A stretch of 64,000 nt of DNA, from the NCBI GenBank assembly GCA_905221605.1, contig CAJNDS010002182.1, forward strand, positions 62,001 through 126,000, given 5' to 3'. A program made the translations under genes and the position numbers. The DNA comes from Symbiodinium natans. Lineage: Eukaryota; Sar; Dinophyceae; Suessiales; Symbiodiniaceae. Positions 46,771-57,559 of the stretch are shown piece by piece (position 1 is the first letter of the stretch; every line of letters starts with the position of its first letter). The notes under the pieces were generated by a model. It made no database searches. It had not been told where the DNA came from and saw nothing but the letters and a program-made list of their open reading frames with translations.

Positions 46771-49700
46771 ATGCCCATTAATGTTGACTTTTGACCCTAG
46801 GCCAATGATGCCTGATGGGGTTGGGGCCGAAGATGAATCGAAAGGGAAGATAAAGGAACACAAGCCGCTTGCCCTCGAGACTTGACCACGCCTCTGCAAC
46901 CATGCTCGGCTCCCAGTCTGAAGATGTCTGAAGTTAGCCCGCCCTACCTCCCTGGCGCTTTCGCTTGACTCGCCAACCGGTCTGGTGCCACTTCCCCTAG
47001 TTGCCACCCTGTGCCGCTCCAGTGGCGGCCGTCCTGAGCACGGTGGGGGCCACTGTCCGACAGCAAGTCTTTGTTAGGTCTCGGCGCTCGAGCTTCGTGG
47101 AGCCACAGAGCCCGGCGAAAGAACGCACCTCCGGGCTGCATACCTATGCGTTTGCACTCCACTGGTCAGCTCTGCTTGCCTTTGCTGCCAGACTTCCCCA
47201 AGCACAGGGACCGTGGTGACGGCTGGAAAACAAAAACGCCACATAAAGCTACTCGAACAAAACCATCGTATTTTTTGAAAGCAATGTCACCCGATTGTTT
47301 CGCCTCTGGCGGTCGCACTACAGCCGACTTGCAACAAAAGTGCCGAACACACAATTCGCAACGGGCACGGTTGGGTTTTTGTCATGGGCAACCACCATGG
47401 GGATGGGGTTTTGCAAAAGATGGATATTGGAGCTTGGACAGTCACTAACAAACCGCTAATGCCTGCTACTACATTCGGCACTCATGAAGGGTCACGCGCG
47501 CAGTGGGGCAAGCAAAAATGCGGTGGGGTGACAAATTGTCACTTACCGCAAAGATCCGTAAGGGGGGCTGCTACAGGCGCGTGTTGCGCGCGATCATCCG
47601 ACTGCGACTGGAGAGACTCACGAGTCTGCAGACCCTCATGATATAGCTGTGTCGCTGCTCTTGATTTAGTACCACAAAGGCGATCTCTTCCGTTGAAAAA
47701 ACCCTCAAAACGTGTTGCCGCGCAAGAACGTGCAAGGGCAGGCGCAAGAGCACGCAAGAGCCATGGACACATGGCATGAAAACGAGCGCCGAGACGACGG
47801 TCGTGTGGACCTGGAGCTGGCCCCGTTCCACAGCAGTTGGCGATGACCTCAATTTGACGGTTTGTGGGAAATATTTGCTCGACCAACATCTGGCGCCCAT
47901 GCTGCAGCTATGTTAAGCTTCGATGTAGCTATATTGGTCATAGCCTCCTTGCGCGCCGTTCTTCTGAGCCACCGCCTGTCACTCGAAAGTAACTGCCCCG
48001 GGCGCCCCTGAGTGAACGATCCTGGGAGACCCTTCTATTCATGTTGGTTTTTGTCCACGCACTTTTGCGCCTGCAAGGAGGCGCTGGTTTTAGCACGCTG
48101 TTTGCGAGAGGTCCCGTCTTAGGCTTAGGGCTGCAGAGGCGAGCGGCTGGCTGGGGTTCTCGCCAGCGTTACGGACAACACGACTTGGCCGTTACTCGGT
48201 TCAAGCGACGGAACAGCTGGCCACGGGCGGCCCAAGGCTGTGCCGGAAACAGCTCCCCACCAACGTCTAGCCCAGCCCGAGGACGCAGCGCTGCAACAGC
48301 AATCCCACAACATCGGACCCATCGTGTTAAATTTGTTTTTCTGTTGGCCGAGCCTCCTGCAGGCACCAGGCACTGTGGTTGTTGAGTGGCGGAAACCGAA
48401 TTTCGTCCAAGAAAACGACAAATCGCCGGAAGCACTGCTAAGAACGACGGAGTGTCGATTTGACGTGGGCCCAGCACACAGGGTTGACAACACGCCCCAT
48501 CCCAGAACGCGCGCTGCCGCTGAGCACCCATTTGTTTGCTCTACTAATCGGCGACGGTTCAGCGAATTGAGCCAAGCTCAGCCGCTGGCGCATGTGCGGC
48601 CACCTGCCTGCTTTGTTTGACAGCCTCGATGGCATGTTTAGGATTGTCAATCTGCAGCCGTTGAATTTGTTCAGGGTTCCCTGCGAGCCGTCCTCGGCCT
48701 CGGAACTTCACAAAAGCTTGCACCGACGATGAAACTGAGCATTCTGAGCATTGCCACGCCAACTCTTGCCACCGTCTCCGAGGCGGCAGCAGCCCCCAAT
48801 CACAGCAAAGGACTTGTCAGCATCATCTCGCTGTTTTGAACCCAATACATGGCCGCTTGCATGATCTTTATGGCAACTTCACGCATTTATATAATTGCGC
48901 GGCAAATCGATCTCGCCAGAATCTCGCGCTACTTTCGAAAGCAGGGGCGCACGGGGTCTCCGGTCCAGTGTGCTGCTTGCGCAGTCTTCTGCGCACCTTT
49001 GGTTCCTGAAATGGCGCGCCATGTTTTGCCAAAATTCCTTTTGGGGCATTTTGCTTGGCAAGAGCAACCACACGTCAAACTAGGCCGTATGGCGCCCAGC
49101 CATGGCCATGCAGTTGGTATCGGAGAACGCACTACGTTGGCACCGTTCCACCACCATTTTGGGGGGGGCTGGGACAGGCGCAAGCACGCTGGTCCATAAG
49201 TGTTGGCTTCGCATCATAAATATTGACCGTGCGCCAGCGACGTGCTATTTGAATCCTTTCCTCACATTTTTCGATGAATCTGCCAAGCACAAAGGCCTTC
49301 TCAACAAGCAAAATGCAACCTTTGCAGCGCAGGCACGAGGACCTGTGCCGTAGACGTGTCACGGCCTGCACTACCGCTTCGGGCATCGGGCACTTTGCAA
49401 ATTGGCAACAGCCCGTTACGGTGCACGGACCCTTCGGCACCGTACTTAGAAAACTCTCTTGATTTAGTAAGTCGACTTCCCCTGGAAACCCGATTTTTTC
49501 CCCATAACCATAACCCACCTTTTACTTTCCCGACTTACAAAGTCAAGAAGGCTTCCAAGTACCTTTGATACGCTCCTTCGCGACCGTCTACTACGTAAAG
49601 ATTGAGTGAAACAAGTTTGCGTTATATCCAACGTGTTTACATACTCTGATATAATGGACTTAGTTTTGGGATTGTTGAAAAGAAATATACTGCGTCTAAT

Positions 49701-49977
49701 ACCAGACAATTACGTCATGGGGCGGTTCCTGCCGCAAAGTCTCACTGGTCACATCCCAGCAATGCAGCCAACAGGCTACTGTATTTCTCCACCGGTAGTT
49801 CAGTCGGTTCATTGCAAAACACATCGGCGCCCTTTTGTTTGGAAATCTTGTGAATACCATAGGGTCACCAGGCCTACAAAGTCGCCGTGTTCCAGCTTGC
49901 AGAGCTCCATCCTGTACTAGGCTATCGCATCTTGGTTCTTGCTTGGTCTGGTTCATTGTCCAGGCTCTCCATCACTT
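46771..49977. other. no recognisable gene
   Basis: Unassigned frames occur on both strands. Two minus-strand ones, 47571-47900 and 49132-49518 (the latter Cys-rich with CCQFAKCP and SSCLRCKGC), look slightly more protein-like than their surroundings, but no family is recognised and no splice signals were fixed. Confidence 0.35.
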
Positions 49978-50009
49978 GCATCGTCATCATCTTCTTCATC
50001 ATCATCATG
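49978..50009. repeat. (CAT)n microsatellite
   Basis: Imperfect CAT/CTT trinucleotide run of about 32 bases. Confidence 0.9.
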
Positions 50010-50276
50010 TCTACGGAGGCAAAGCAGCGGTTATCTACAATCAGATGCTCCCCTTTTCATGTGATTTTGCAACACCCTGCAAATCCTTACTCGACAAGAC
50101 ATGTACACAGTCACTCCAGTTCCTCTTTGATACATTCGGAGAATATCACTCGTTTTGCCAGGTTCACAGGATAGAACCACAGTAAACAGTAAGCCCTGCT
50201 GATAGTTCCTGCTGGTTATGGCCCGGGTGTGAGGGGAAGCTGAACGATCGGTAACGATCCTGAAAGTCGGTGATTG

Positions 50277-50311
50277 CTGCTGCTGTCGCTGCTGTTGCTG
50301 CTGTTGTACTG
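50277..50311. repeat. (TGC/TGT)n microsatellite
   Basis: A trinucleotide run of about 35 bases. It encodes Gln repeats on the minus strand of an otherwise unrecognised frame. Confidence 0.9.
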
Positions 50312-50866
50312 CATCCACATCATCCAAAGGATCATACAACATCATCAACCAGCCTATCATCACCACCAACTCCGATCATCAAATGACTCTTAACTCCCTG
50401 GGTTCGGGCGAGGGGGGCGGGAAAATCAAAAAAGGCCTGGGCCCATTTCAGCAAGCTGTCTTCCATGCTCCAGTTGGCCTTGGAACATCTAGTCTTTTTG
50501 ACCGGGTAGGAATTTTGTTTTGCGCAGGGATGACAAATTTTGATGTTGCCCGCCTCAGGCTGGATCCACGCGCCAAGGAGGAGTACTTGTGGTGGCATGC
50601 ATGTCTGCCGCAAGGGTGACGCTCACAAATCGAGAAGTGTTCCTGACGATGCCGTCCGAGTCTTAACCATACCTGCCATTGACATGGCTCAAGATGACAC
50701 GCAAAATCGAGAAGCGTGCAGAGTGCCGTGGGGCACTGAGGTCAGGGTGGGATTGTGAGTTTCTGTTGACTCTTCCCGGTACCCCACAGTCCTCACCTCC
50801 CTGTTGGTCCGCAGGAGACCTTCAGCCTTCTGCGGCAACGAGACATAGATCAAGTCTGAAGTTCCA

Positions 50867-51415
50867 GTGGACACAAAATGTGGCCATCGACCGGTTTTCA
50901 TTCGTATCTACTCGGCCCAAGGACTCTTCCCTCGGCTAAGACCGTCAAAGATTATTTTTACGCATCTTCATGCGGATGCGTTCATGGTGCATACGTCTGG
51001 GTTCACACAACTTCTTTCAGGCCCACTTGGCGACGCTCATCAAGCTGTTGCGTCGAGATTTAGTCGGAATGTGTGCATGCATGGCGACGGGTGGCGCTGC
51101 AGATTGCAAGGGCGATATGAAATACATTCGTGGTGCACTGCGTGTGGATGGTGCCAGAGTACAAACAGCATGGTGCGGCAGAAGATCGAAGCCTTCTGCT
51201 GGGATCCTCCGACGCACACAGCTTTTGATGGACACACGCCAGCCAGCGTGGAGGCCCTCCCAGACAGGCTCACAGATTGGAGGACATGCGAAAGTGAGTG
51301 CGAGGCTCTTGGAGATTGCGTGTGCCAGATGTTTCAGCTTGAGGAGACAATTCGCGACATCACAGACCGCGGCGTCGCGATGAAACTTGAGGGAGATAAT
51401 TCTTCGTTTGCCTGA
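50867..51415 (+). CDS. unassigned Cys-containing frame (182 codons)
   Basis: A plus-strand frame of 182 codons ending at TGA 51413-51415. The C-terminal half has a Cys/Trp-rich region (WCTACGWCQ near residue 92) and WRTCESECEALGDCVCQMFQ at about residues 142-161. The spacing of these Cys residues faintly recalls PAN/apple-type secreted modules, but the match is too weak to name. Two other plus frames (50970-51383 and 50878-51063) and a minus frame overlap it, so the coding frame is not certain. A candidate 3' splice site (CCGCAG before GAGACC) lies at about 50810. It could be an exon of a secreted or surface protein, or chance. Confidence 0.22.
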   Translation: MDTKCGHRPVFIRIYSAQGLFPRLRPSKIIFTHLHADAFMVHTSGFTQLLSGPLGDAHQAVASRFSRNVCMHGDGWRCRLQGRYEIHSWCTACGWCQSTNSMVRQKIEAFCWDPPTHTAFDGHTPASVEALPDRLTDWRTCESECEALGDCVCQMFQLEETIRDITDRGVAMKLEGDNSSFA

Positions 51416-51542
51416 TGACGAAGGAGAAATTTTCGACAAAAACTTGGTGTGCGAGGCACTATGAGCTCGGCTGGTTTCCGACATGTTGACAGCGGCTTGG
51501 CAGTCAGGACGAGTTGGCAAACTTGATATTGGTCAGCCCAGT

Positions 51543-51567
51543 TCGCTTTGAGTTTCTCTCAAAGCGA
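51543..51567. other. perfect 10-bp inverted repeat (hairpin)
   Basis: TCGCTTTGAG and its exact complement CTCAAAGCGA are separated by a 5-base TTTCT loop. It lies about 130 bases after the stop of the preceding frame and 450 bases before the palindrome array. The role is unknown. Confidence 0.8.
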
Positions 51568-52015
51568 GCCGGTATGCATCACTATGTTCGACAGGCTGAA
51601 TCTTGCTCTCAGGAATGTCTGGCAGGAACCTTGTTCTCTTTAAATGCGTGAGCGCCCGCAACAGCCACCTCCATTGCCTCCGTTATGACAGAACTACGCT
51701 GGAACCAGAAAAAGACACCTGCATGACGTCAACTCTGCACACTTGTAAGATCCGCGCGTTGGTTGCTGAACATCATGGTTCTTGGAAATAAATCCTTGCA
51801 TTTTGCTTGTCCACGAACTGGCCATACCTCATCGAGGCCTGTGCTCTGTTTTTGTGTTTGCTTTGTCGCTGGAGCTCCTTAGCACGCTGAGCATTGCAAG
51901 CTTGGTTTGCCCTCTAGTCTTTGTTGTATGCTGACTGTTGGGTACGCCTGCTCCCAATTGCTTAAGGTGATGTTAACTCTCTCAGTTGTCCTGTTGCCTG
52001 TCTAATTTACTAGTC
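51568..52015. other. no recognisable gene
   Basis: Short frames only, the longest 62 codons at 51603-51791. Confidence 0.4.
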
Positions 52016-52240
52016 GAGATTGAAAACGCCCGTTCTCTTTCTCTAACGTTTCTTTTTCCTTGCTCTACTAGCTAAGATTAAGAACGTCCGTTCTCTTTCT
52101 CTAGCGTTTCCTCGTTCTCGTCCTTTGAAAGTTGGGAACGCCCGTTCCCTTCCTTTAATTATTACTTTCAAATTGAGAACGCCCGTTCTCTTTCCTTTTT
52201 AACCTTCTTAAAGTTGGGAACGCCCGTTCCCTTCCTTTGC
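52016..52240. repeat. array of five palindromes, GGGAACG-CC-CGTTCCC type
   Basis: Five short palindromes lie at 52022-52037, 52080-52095, 52134-52149, 52175-52190 and 52216-52231. Each has 7-base arms around a 2-base centre. The arms are GAAAACG/CGTTCTC, AAGAACG/CGTTCTC, GGGAACG/CGTTCCC, GAGAACG/CGTTCTC and GGGAACG/CGTTCCC. The last three are perfect and spaced exactly 41 bases apart. GGG pairs with CCC, and GAG with CTC, so the two arms change together. Each palindrome is preceded by an AAAGTT- or GATT-like run and followed by a pyrimidine run (TTCCTTT or TTTCTCT). Further copies lie at 52430-52445, 54198-54213 and 54275-54290. Confidence 0.92.
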
Positions 52241-52257
52241 ACCTTTGGCAATTTTGT

Positions 52258-52345
52258 CTGGCGTACTGTGCAGTACGGATAGCTTCGGCGCAAGGTATCT
52301 GCACCATGTCGCAAGATCGAATTAGCAATATCGATGGAAGCGCAT
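52258..52345. repeat. partial leading copy of the 1.85 kb duplication unit
   Basis: The stretch GTGCAGTACGGATAGCTTCG followed by GGTATCTGCAC matches 52472-52530 and 54317-54375. As in those copies it follows a palindrome (52216-52231). It is a short third copy of the left end of the duplicated unit. Confidence 0.85.
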
Positions 52346-52410
52346 TTCAGTGTCTTGCTGACTTCATGTCAGGCCACCTCGCTGAGTATGACGCTCTCTT
52401 TGCCAGAACA

Positions 52411-54074
52411 CCACATTAAACTTTTTGTTGGGAACGCCCGTTCCCTTCCGCAAGAACATAGTTTCTTTGGGTTTCTTGCGCGTCTGTGCAGTACGGATAG
52501 CTTCGGCGTAAGGTATCTGCACTATGCTGCAAGTGCGAATTAGTTTTACCAAACCTTGTAACTTTGCGGTGCATGTGAAGATAGGAGCATGTTTTTGCCG
52601 CAGTCTGAGATCAATGTTTACCTTTTGAAAGCCGTGCATCATTCTCGAATGGCCCAAACGCACTCGTCAGGCCCACCCGGCTGAGGGCGCTACAAGTTGC
52701 TTGTGTTGATTTTGCCGTTGTGGACGGGGAAGGTGGGTGTTTGTTTGTGCGCTTCCCTTGGTTAGTAAGAGCGAGAACGCCAAGGAAGTGCTTTGCGCAT
52801 TGCGCGGGCCTTTGTCTGCTAGTAAGAGCGAGAACGCAGCAAAGGTTTGTGCTTTGAATGCATCCAGTTCGCGTGCGGTTGCTGTGCTGCTTGCTGTGTG
52901 GCTTTACCAGCCTGCATGCGTGAGGGCTGTGCTGCTCACTGTGTGGCTTACACCAGCCCTTAGCCTGTTGATGCGAATAACTGCCTTGCACCCAGCAGTA
53001 AGCCTGCCTCTCCCGCCCGTGCAGCGTTTCAACTCTTTGCAACAGTGGAGTGCGCAATTGCCACGCCCCCCAGCTAGTACGAGCCTTGCCGCCAGGTGCC
53101 CGCACATGCACAGGCTCGAGGTGCACAGGCCCGTCCGGGTCAGGCGTGGCTGTAGGTGCCTGCGCATGCACAGGCTCAAGGTGCACAGGCCCTTCCGGAA
53201 GGCCCAGAAGTCCTTTGGCCTATCAAACTGTTGCCTAAACCCTCCCGGAAGGCTCAGAAGTGATTAGGCTTCTCAAATTGCTGCCTGAAACTTCTCCGGA
53301 AGGCCCAGCAGAAGGCCCAGAAATGATTAGGTTTCTCAAACTGCTGTCCCAACAGTTGCCTGAAGGCCCAGAAGTGATTAGGCTTCTCAAACTGCTGCCT
53401 CAACCTTCCATGGAAGGCTCAGAAGTGATTAGGCCTCTCAAACTGTTGCCTAAAACTTCTCCGGAAGGCCCAGCAGTGAGTAGACCTCTCAAACTGCTGC
53501 CTAAAACTTCTCCAGAAGGCCCAGTAGTGATTAGGCCCCGCAAACGGCTGCCGGAACCTTCGCCAGAAGGCCCAGAAGGGATGTGAGGAACTATTGCTTC
53601 AGCCTTCTCCAGCAGGCCCAGAAGTGATTAGGCCTAGCACTTTGCTGTGGGTCCCGCATCAGGTGTAGTCACGGGGTAAGCCTGCTTGAAGTGCTCTCCA
53701 CAAAAAATCGGCCGCTGCGCGGGGCTCCGAGTTACAAGGCCCCTTGACTCTCACACTTGACGCGCGGTTGGCTGCAGACCGTTAAGCAGCCTTGGGGGCC
53801 TTGAACTGCGCCAGGTTAAGCATGCCAAGCCGATAGGCTCCCGGTACCTGGGAAGCACATGAGCCAAGTGCCAGCCAGCAGCCTTTGGGGCTTTTGTGCC
53901 GTCTCAAAAATCGGCCGCTGCGCGGGGCTGTAAGAATATGGCCTCTTGCAAGCAGTGCTCCAGGCCCGCCCTATGGCCATGAGGTCGAGCCTCAAAACTT
54001 TCGGCGCAAACACAAGGAGCCTCCAAATAGGGTACTCCCCTAATAGCTATGTGAGGACGCCCGGACTCACACAG
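52411..54074. repeat. tandem duplication unit D, copy 1
   Basis: This unit recurs at 54259-55943 with an offset of 1845 bases at the left end and 1869 at the right. The order in both is: palindrome (52430-52445), the GTACGGATAGCTTCG block, a block with two TAGTAAGAGCGAGAACGC elements about 57 bases apart, a doubled CTGTGTGGCTT block, a doubled 60-base ATGCACAGGCTC block (about 53093-53200), the 51-bp minisatellite, then two blocks that each begin ATCGGCCGCTGCGCGGGGCT. About 185 unique bases follow (54075-54258), which hold one further palindrome. No frame stays open over the whole unit. Confidence 0.95.
53197..53620 (+). repeat. 51-bp minisatellite, about nine units, open in one frame
   Basis: The unit starts GGAAGGCCCAGAAGTGATTA and continues with TCTCAAACTGCTGCCT. 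Most units are exactly 51 bases, so a plus frame stays open for 108 codons (53260-53586). It encodes a 17-residue repeat of the form IRLLKLLPETSPEGP plus two variable residues. One unit is extended by 12 bases, still in frame. The first unit is 50 bases long and breaks the frame upstream. The protein would be an amphipathic Leu/Lys/Pro repeat. No start, splice or partner region was found, so a non-coding minisatellite is equally possible. Confidence 0.9.
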
Positions 54075-54197
54075 CGCCGACGGCAGCATTGTGTAGCTTG
54101 CAAGAAGAATCCATTGCCTTGCTCTGGATTGCCTAGAAGTCAACATTTTGCAAGCTTGATGCACACTCGCATTTTTTAGGCACAACTTCTTCTTATT

Positions 54198-54213
54198 GGG
54201 AACGCCCGCTCCC
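54198..54213. repeat. palindrome copy in the unique spacer
   Basis: GGGAACG-CC-CGCTCCC, with one mismatch in the right arm, preceded by TTATT. It lies in the stretch between the two duplication copies and so is an independent copy. Confidence 0.9.
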
Positions 54214-54258
54214 AACCGTAGTTAAGCATTGCGTCAACTGAGCCCTCAGTTGTCCTTT

Positions 54259-55943
54259 ACATTAAACTTTTGTTGGGAACGCCCGTTCCCTTCCGCAAGA
54301 ACATAGTTTCTTTGGGTTTCTTGCGCGTCTGTGCAGTACGGATAGCTTCGGCGTAAGGTATCTGCACTATGCTGCAAGCGCGAATTGGTTTTACCAAACC
54401 TTTTAACTTTGCAGCGCATGGGAAGATAGGAGCATGTTCTTGCCGCAGTCTGAGATCAATGTTTACCTTTTGAACGCCGTGCATCATTCTCGAATGGCCC
54501 AAACGCACTCGTCAGGCCCACCCGGCTGAGGGCGCTACATGTTGCTTGTGTTGATTTTGCCGTTGTGGACGGGGAAGGTGGGTGTTTGTTTGTTTGTGCG
54601 CTTCCCTTGGTTAGTAAGAGCGAGAACGCCAAGGAAGTGCTTTGCGCATTGCGCGGGCCTTTGTCTGCTAGTAAGAGCGAGAACGCAGCAAAGGTTTGTG
54701 CTTTCGATGCATCCAGTTCGCGTGCGGTTGCTGTGCTGCTTGCTGTGTGGCTTTACCAGCCTGCGTGCGTGAGGGCTGTGCTGCTCACTGTGTGGCTTAC
54801 ACCAGCCCCCCAGCAGAAAGCCTGCCTCTCCCGCCCGTGCAGGGTATCAACTCTTTGCAACAGTGGAGTGCGCAATTGCCACGCCCCCTAGCTAGTACGA
54901 GCCTTGGCCAGGTGCCCGCACATGCACAGGCTCGAGGTGCACAGGCCCGTCCGGGTCAGGCGTGGCTGTAGGTGCCCGCGCATGCACAGGCTCAAGGCGC
55001 ACAGGCCCTTCCGGAAGGCCCAGAAGTCCTTTGGCCTATCAAACTGTTGCCTAAACCCTCCCAGAAGGCTCAGAAGTGATTAGGCTTCTCAAACTGCTGC
55101 CTGAAACTTCTCCGGAAGGCCCAGCAGTGGGTCGGCCTCTCCAACTGCAGCCTAAAAATTTTCCTGAAGGCCCAGCATTGGGTAGACCTCTCAAACTGAT
55201 GCCTCAAACATCTTCAGAAGGCCCAGAAATGATTAGGCCTCTCAAACTGCTGCCCCAAAGGCCCAGAAGTGATTAGGCTTCTCAAACTGCTGCCTCAACC
55301 TTCCATGGAAGGCTCAGAAGTGATTAGGCCTCTCAAACTGCTGCCTAAAACTTCTCCGGAAGGCCCAGCAGTGAGTAGACCTCTCAAACTGCTGCCTAAA
55401 ACTTCTCCAGAAGGCCCAGAAGTGATTAGGCCCCGCAAACGGCTGCCGGAACCTTCGCCAGAAGGCCCAGAAGGGATGTGAGGAACTATTGCTTCAGCCT
55501 TCTCCAGCAGGCCCAGAAGTGACTAGGCCTAGCACTTTGCTGTGGGTCCCGCATCAGGTGTAGTCACGGGGTAAGCCTGCTTGAAGTGCTCTCCGCAAAA
55601 AATCGGCCGCTGCGCGGGGCTCCGAGTTACAAGGCCCCTTGACTCTCACACTTGACGCGCGGTTGGCTGCAGACCGTTAAGCAGCCTTGGGGGCCTTGAA
55701 CTGCGCCAGGTTAAGCATGCCAAGCCGATAGGCTCAGCCAAGTGCCTGCCAGCAGCCTTTGGGGCTCTTGTGCCGTCTCAAAAATCGGCCGCTGCGCGGG
55801 GCTGTAAGAATATGGCCTCTTGCAAGCAGCGCTCAAGGCCCGCCCTATGGCCATGAGGTCGCAAAACTTTCGGCGCAAACACAAGGAGCCTCCAAATAGG
55901 GTACTCCCCTAATAGCTATGTGAGGACGCCCGGACTCACACAC
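54259..55943. repeat. tandem duplication unit D, copy 2
   Basis: Second copy of 52411-54074 with the same block order, from the palindrome at 54275-54290 to the GTGAGGACGCCCGGACTCAC end block at 55920. Differences are mostly small indels (for example a TTTG duplication near 54590), a changed number of minisatellite units and a deletion of about 20 bases near 55734. Confidence 0.95.
55012..55520 (+). repeat. 51-bp minisatellite, second array, about ten units
   Basis: Same unit as at 53197-53620. The third to sixth units differ from the first array in number and sequence, while the outer units are nearly identical between arrays. One shortened unit near 55255 shifts the frame, so the open frame is split into 55076-55276 and 55269-55481. 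Confidence 0.9.
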
Positions 55944-56574
55944 TGTGTAGCCACACCAGCCCCTTGCCTGCCCCCGCTCGCCGGGGGGGGAGGGGGCGCC
56001 TTTTCTTGCACTCTGTTTGCATTGTGCCTTTGTGCGCGTTCGTACCTTTCTTTCAGTGTGCTTGAAATTTTCTTGCCAGCCCAAAAGGGAGTCCTGAGTG
56101 CTATTGCTACGGCCCTGGCGCTTGTGTGGGGACTGTCTCTACGGACGCGTTGAGCAGTTTAGGTGACGGAGGTTCCTTGCCTTACGGCCTACCCATACTT
56201 TCGCTTAATGTCTGTACTAGACGTGGCGCAGCATTGCTATGGGTGACGGGCAGCTGAGTGATTGGTGCCGGTAGGTTCTTGTTTGCGTTGGTCTCACCTC
56301 GCTGGCCTTGCGTTAAGTTGTCTTGCAATAAGGGCCTCTGCGCTAGCGGTTGCTTCTTTGTAGTCACGACTTCTTTTTCACTCGCTGGCTTGTACAGATT
56401 GGCTCTCAAAGTAGTTGTCCTTGTCTCACACCTAGTCGAGCCCAACAAGACCGGCCTACTGCGCTACTGATGTAGTAAAGAGGCGTCAGTCCAAAAAAAA
56501 AAGTCTTCAGATTCAAACGATCCTCTTTCCCAACCGCGCAAGGGGCGCCAGAGGTCTAGGGCCCTTACGACGAC
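55944..56574. other. no recognisable gene; G-rich run
   Basis: The stretch opens with CTGTGTAGCCACACCAGCC, related to the doubled block of unit D. A run of eight G, an A and five G lies at about 55983-55996, and an A11 run at about 56493. No gene was recognised. Confidence 0.45.
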
Positions 56575-57181
56575 GTGACTGTCCACTCAGATCAACTCAG
56601 AGTAACGCGCAGGTCCGTAAATGCCCCTTTTCGGACTTCAAACCACGGACCTAGCTTTGCTACGGAAAGTGGATCTTTAAGATGCAAGCTGTCCAGTAAG
56701 ATTTGCGGCGTCTTACTGCCCAAGATTTGGGCAGATCCAGAAACTTTAACATCCTTGAATCCTTGGGTGCGTGGGCAGAAGCGGGTTGTAGATTTGCAGG
56801 CAGGCGGCAGGAAAAGTGTGAGAAAGGTGGACCTGGAGCAGCTGATTGGCAGCTAGTGGTTGGACCTGGTGCGGCGCCATGCGTCGGATCTTCTTTCTTC
56901 TTCAGCAAGTGTCATGTGGAGACGTAAGCCTTGCCAGCCCTGGAGGTGGGCAACCCTTGCCGGCAAAGCTTCCAGGCTTCGCTCGTGAGCTGAGCAAAAA
57001 TGGCAAGAACGGACTTTTGGCGAAACGGCAAAGAACAAAAAGACCACACCACCCAAACCGAAGCACGGAGCCCGTCAAGCGACGGCCTCAGAAAGGCAGC
57101 AAGGCAAGAAAAGAAAGAGAAGCAACTCTAAACGCAAACCCAAAGCAGCCGTGCTTAAGCCTGCCAAGAGTTCCATGGTAG
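56575..57181 (+). CDS. possible basic-protein exons, unassigned
   Basis: Two plus frames overlap by one frame change: 56575-56856 (93 codons) and 56846-57181 (111 codons). The second ends with a strongly basic stretch (ARELSKNGKNGLLAKRQRTK and further Arg/Lys/Pro) reminiscent of nuclear or nucleolar tails, before the stop at 57179-57181. The base composition is less GC-rich than upstream. No domain is recognised. A minus frame (56660-56908) overlaps. They could be exons of one gene with an unplaced junction, or chance. Confidence 0.2.
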
Positions 57182-57438
57182 TTACTCTGCAAGCTCACCA
57201 ACAAATAAATACATTCTCACGAAACATGGATGAATTCCACAGGTACCTTCAAATGTGCAGTAAACCGATGACCAACGATTTTCAAGCGGTCGCCTCTTTT
57301 TTACGTCGGCAGTTCCAGTAGGTCGGTCCTGTGCAGATCAGTAAAACAAGTCGCCACAGCACTGCACTTCAAAAGCTTTTTTTTCCAAACAGCAGAAAGG
57401 TTGTTAGGTTGGAGGTCTGGGGGCGTGCCGCAGCGGAC

Positions 57439-57491
57439 GCAAGCGTTCGCAAGCTTTGCAAGCGTTCGCAAGCGTTCGTAAGCGTCGCCAG
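57439..57491. repeat. 10-base repeat (GCAAGCGTTC)
   Basis: About five head-to-tail units of GCAAGCGTTC, one of them 9 bases. Confidence 0.9.
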
Positions 57492-57559
57492 TGTCAGATT
57501 TTGTGTCAGGTCGCAAAACGCAGAACCGTCGTTGCTTTTGGACGTTTTTAGATGTGAAT

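Noticed and set aside
50970-51063. Resemblance of a GSHNFFQ word to a tyrosyl-DNA phosphodiesterase or HKD motif
   Set aside because: A single short word, with no second motif at the right spacing and a competing frame over the same bases.
52016-54290. CRISPR-like array
   Set aside because: The repeats are short palindromes with variable 41-58 base spacing, unequal copies and flanking sequence that is itself repeated. No cas-like genes are present and the genome looks eukaryotic.
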